From Planctomycetota bacterium (GTDB lineage: Bacteria > Planctomycetota > Planctomycetia > Isosphaerales > Isosphaeraceae), in contig JAQGHR010000052.1 of NCBI GenBank assembly GCA_028291545.1, positions 62,001 through 126,000 on the forward strand: 64,000 bases of DNA, given 5' to 3'. Both the position numbers and the translations under genes were made by a program. The notes under the pieces were generated by a model. The model saw only the letters and a list, made by a program, of their open reading frames with translations, made no database searches and had not been told where the DNA came from. Positions 61,693-64,000 of this stretch are shown here, in pieces. Position 1 is the first letter of the stretch; every line of letters starts with the position of its first letter.

Positions 61693-63512
61693 CAGGCCAC
61701 CTCCGAGACATCCAGAAGGCGCGGGAGAGGACAGGCGACTCGCGATGAGATGCGCTCGCCCTCGCGCCGAGGAGCATGCGAGCCTCGGTCGCCGAACTGT
61801 CGGGCGCAGAGGGCGCGGTAGAGGCCGTCGCTCGCCAGGAGTTCGTCGTGCGTCCCGGTCTGGACCACGAGCCCGCCGTCCATCACGACGATGAGGTCGG
61901 CGTCGACGACCGTGGCCAGGCGATGCGCGATGATGAACGCAGTCCGGCCCTTGAGGAGGTTCCTCAGCGCGACCTGAATCAGGGCCTCAGTCGCGGTGTC
62001 GAGAGCGCTGGTCGCCTCATCAAGAACCACGATCGTCGGGTTGGCGCAGAAGGCGCGTGCAATCGCCACCCGCTGCCGCTCGCCCTGGCTCAGCCGACGG
62101 CCGCCTTCCCCGATGACGGTGGCATAGCCGGCGGGGAGCGAAATGGCCAGGTCGTGGATTAAGGCCGCGCGAGCCGCGGCCTCGACCCGAACATCGTTGG
62201 CGTCGGGTGCGCCGTAGCGGATGTTGTCGGCGAGGGTCCCGGCGAAGACGACCGGCTCCTGGAGCACCACGCCGGCCTGGCGTCGGAGGTCGGCGGTGGC
62301 GATCCGACTGAGGGGGACCCCGTCGAGTCGAACCTCGCCCCACGTCGGGTCATAGAACCGCAAGAGGAGATTCATCAAGGTGCTCTTGCCGCAGCCGGTC
62401 GGGCCGACGATTGCAACGTGCATTCCCGGCTTGATACGCAGCCGAACGTCCCAGACGACCGGCTGGCCCGCGTTGTATCCGAACCCGACACGATCGAACT
62501 CGACCAGGCCGCTAGCCCGCCCGAATGGCACCGGGTTTACCGGCTCCAGCACGTCGGGTTTCATGTCGAGGATCTCGCCCAATCGATCGGTGCTCGCCGC
62601 CGCTTGCTCGAAGACGCTGGCAAGGTCGGCCAGCCGGGCCACAGGCGCGAAGAGCAGGCCCGCGAGGGCCGCGGCCGAGACCGCGCCGCCGGGCGTCATC
62701 CGCCCGTTCATGACCTCGATCGCGCCGACCGCGAACACCAAGGCCGACCCGATCCCGCCCAACGCGACACTCAGATTCGAGAAGGCCGCGCCGAGCCGGC
62801 CGAGCCGGACCCGCGGCGCGTGTGCCGCGCCGATCCACCCGGCGAATTCGGCGATCTCGGCGTCTTCCCGGGCGCACGCCTTAACCACGAGCATGCCGTC
62901 AATCCGCCCCTTCAGATGCCCGAAGATCCTGTCCAGGCGATCCCGAATCTCGACGCTGCCGGCCCGGATGCGTCGAGTAAAGAACCGGAAGGTGACCGCG
63001 TAGGCGAGCAGGACTAGCGTTAAAACCAGGGCGAGTCGCGCGTTCATGTGGACCATCACGACCGCGATGATCGCCGTCGTGCCCAGGTCGGTCAGGATCG
63101 CGATGGACTGGCCGGACACGAGCGACTGGATCACGTCCACGTCGTCGGTCATCCGGGAGAGGATCACGCCGGTGGGTGTGCGATCAAAATATGCCAGCCC
63201 GAGCCCCTGGAGCCGGGCGTACAACGCGTGGCGGAGGTCACGGACCACCGCCAAGCCGACCGGTCCGACCACCCGCGCGGTCGCGAGCGAGACCGCAGCC
63301 TGGGCGAGGAAGACCGAGAAGGCGCCGACCCCGAGGCCGGCGAGCGCCCATCGCGTATCGAGCGAGGACGACCGGTCGACCACCTCCCGGATGAGCAGCG
63401 GTACCGGGACGTTCAGCGCGCTCGCCATCGCCGCGAGCAGGATGCCGAGCAACAATCGACCCCGATGGGGGGCGACGAGGATGAGGAGGCGACGTGTGGG
63501 ATTCAAGGACAT
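61692..63512 (-). CDS. ABC exporter half-transporter (membrane plus ATPase domain)
   Basis: Protein of 606 residues from MSLNPTRRLLILVAP at 63512; the frame is open to 63569. Membrane domain in the first 310 residues (LLLGILLAAMASALNVPVPL, VVMVHMNARLALVLTLVLLA), then Walker A VGPTGCGKSTLMN near 369, signature LSQGERQRVAIARAF near 472, VVLDEATSALD. Here the signature is LSQGE. With the next gene it probably forms a heterodimeric exporter. Confidence 0.92.
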   Translation of the reverse strand: MSLNPTRRLLILVAPHRGRLLLGILLAAMASALNVPVPLLIREVVDRSSSLDTRWALAGLGVGAFSVFLAQAAVSLATARVVGPVGLAVVRDLRHALYARLQGLGLAYFDRTPTGVILSRMTDDVDVIQSLVSGQSIAILTDLGTTAIIAVVMVHMNARLALVLTLVLLAYAVTFRFFTRRIRAGSVEIRDRLDRIFGHLKGRIDGMLVVKACAREDAEIAEFAGWIGAAHAPRVRLGRLGAAFSNLSVALGGIGSALVFAVGAIEVMNGRMTPGGAVSAAALAGLLFAPVARLADLASVFEQAAASTDRLGEILDMKPDVLEPVNPVPFGRASGLVEFDRVGFGYNAGQPVVWDVRLRIKPGMHVAIVGPTGCGKSTLMNLLLRFYDPTWGEVRLDGVPLSRIATADLRRQAGVVLQEPVVFAGTLADNIRYGAPDANDVRVEAAARAALIHDLAISLPAGYATVIGEGGRRLSQGERQRVAIARAFCANPTIVVLDEATSALDTATEALIQVALRNLLKGRTAFIIAHRLATVVDADLIVVMDGGLVVQTGTHDELLASDGLYRALCARQFGDRGSHAPRREGERISSRVACPLPRLLDVSEVA

Positions 63513-63642
63513 CCGTGTGGTGGAGGGCCTGCGACTCGACCTTGTGCCGACGCTATGCGGGGCCAGCACATCATATCAGCTCTAAAACATTCTTCAAGCT
63601 ACTAGCCGGAGAATGTTTCGGTCAAGACGAACCCGGCCAGGG

Positions 63643-64000
63643 TCAAAATGTGCCCGAGTAGATCGCGCAAGACCGGCAAATCTCCGGCGGGGTCTCGGAT
63701 GACAGGGCCTCGCGGAACTCGCGATAGGGCCGGCCATTCCAGACGGCGTCGACTCCGGACTCGGCCATGTTGCCGAGGCTCAGGCGGTCCGGGGTCGCGA
63801 CCATGCAACAAGGCATCGCCAGGCCTTGATAGCTGACGTAGGCCCCGCGCCACGGCCAGTCGCAGCGCGAAGGGCCGGGCGTCCCGGGCGGGTGCACCCT
63901 CGGCCGAGTGAGCGGCAGCCGGAGCTCAACGCCGAGTTCCCGGGCGGTCGACCTTGCCTCGCGGAAGTACCGCTCGATCCGGTCCGGGTCTTCGGCCCCG
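63643..64000 (-). CDS. Radical SAM/SPASM protein, C-terminal part (cut by window edge)
   Basis: The frame is open to the right edge of the window. The visible 118 residues include RCDWPWRGAYVSYQGLAMPC, then CMVATPDRLSLGNMAESGVD and EICRSCAIYSG, the SPASM pattern of cysteines (C, CC, CxxC) that bind an auxiliary iron-sulfur cluster. The radical SAM core itself lies outside. Two ABC half-transporters follow, so a peptide-modification and export cassette is possible but not shown; no precursor-peptide gene is visible. Confidence 0.8.
   Translation of the reverse strand, partial: GAEDPDRIERYFREARSTARELGVELRLPLTRPRVHPPGTPGPSRCDWPWRGAYVSYQGLAMPCCMVATPDRLSLGNMAESGVDAVWNGRPYREFREALSSETPPEICRSCAIYSGTF

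Overview
The window is high-GC DNA of planctomycete character, most like the Isosphaeraceae. The support is family recognition only: a DUF1580 HTH protein, small families I know mainly from planctomycetes (5800-6270, 6677-6922, 7015-7326), and a tyrosine recombinase of the planctomycete type. Almost everything from 1 to about 59,750 is accessory DNA; only the last 4.2 kb looks like ordinary chromosome.

Layout. (1) 1-5.3 kb: a DUF1963-like zinc-ribbon protein, a ribbon-helix-helix gene overlapping a plasmid-type Rep/primase gene, an unknown protein and a DUF4419 protein. (2) 5.6-14.4 kb: about thirteen small, mostly unknown minus-strand genes ending (most upstream) in an ArdC-type antirestriction gene. 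The spacers between them carry a recurring TGACACC-plus-hairpin leader, 16 copies in 8.7 kb, all in the same orientation. (3) 14.4-16.0 kb: an IS256-type transposase remnant and a Lit-like HExxH peptidase. (4) 16.05-33.98 kb: a complete BREX type 2 (Pgl) phage-defence operon, MerR regulator-pglW-pglX-pglY-pglZ-brxD-brxHI, with overlapping or near-touching genes. (5) 34.1-38.7 kb: a PD-(D/E)XK-like protein, two different DUF429 (RNase H-fold) proteins, a TfoX N-terminal-domain protein and a gene broken by an in-frame TAG. (6) 38.8-45.6 kb: a second HTH/Rep-primase module, a DUF3102-like protein with a charged repeat tract, a Dam-type adenine methyltransferase and small zinc-finger genes. (7) 45.7-47.1 kb: a tyrosine recombinase pointing left.

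At 47,207-47,250 and again at 59,705-59,748 lies the same 44-bp 3' fragment of a tRNA-Arg(TCT) gene. The right element between them (12.5 kb) has its own integrase, DUF1580 protein, P4-type primase-helicase, serine recombinase, a tape-measure-like and a tail-completion-like gene, and no visible capsid or terminase. It resembles a phage satellite or decayed prophage. The left island (over 47 kb, with BREX) ends at the first copy with its own integrase. The simplest reading is two elements integrated in tandem at one tRNA gene whose intact copy lies left of the window.

Right of the second att copy are two adjacent ABC exporter half-transporters and the C-terminal end of a radical SAM/SPASM protein cut by the window edge.

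How the parts fit: the left island combines defence (BREX-2, candidate Lit-like peptidase, candidate nuclease), self-protection or establishment functions (ArdC, Dam methylase) and replication/integration functions (two Rep-like genes, integrase), as expected of a large mobile defence island. The most novel-looking features are the repeated TGACACC leader array, the dispersed CCCGTAGAATCTACGGG palindrome, and the tail-gene-bearing satellite.
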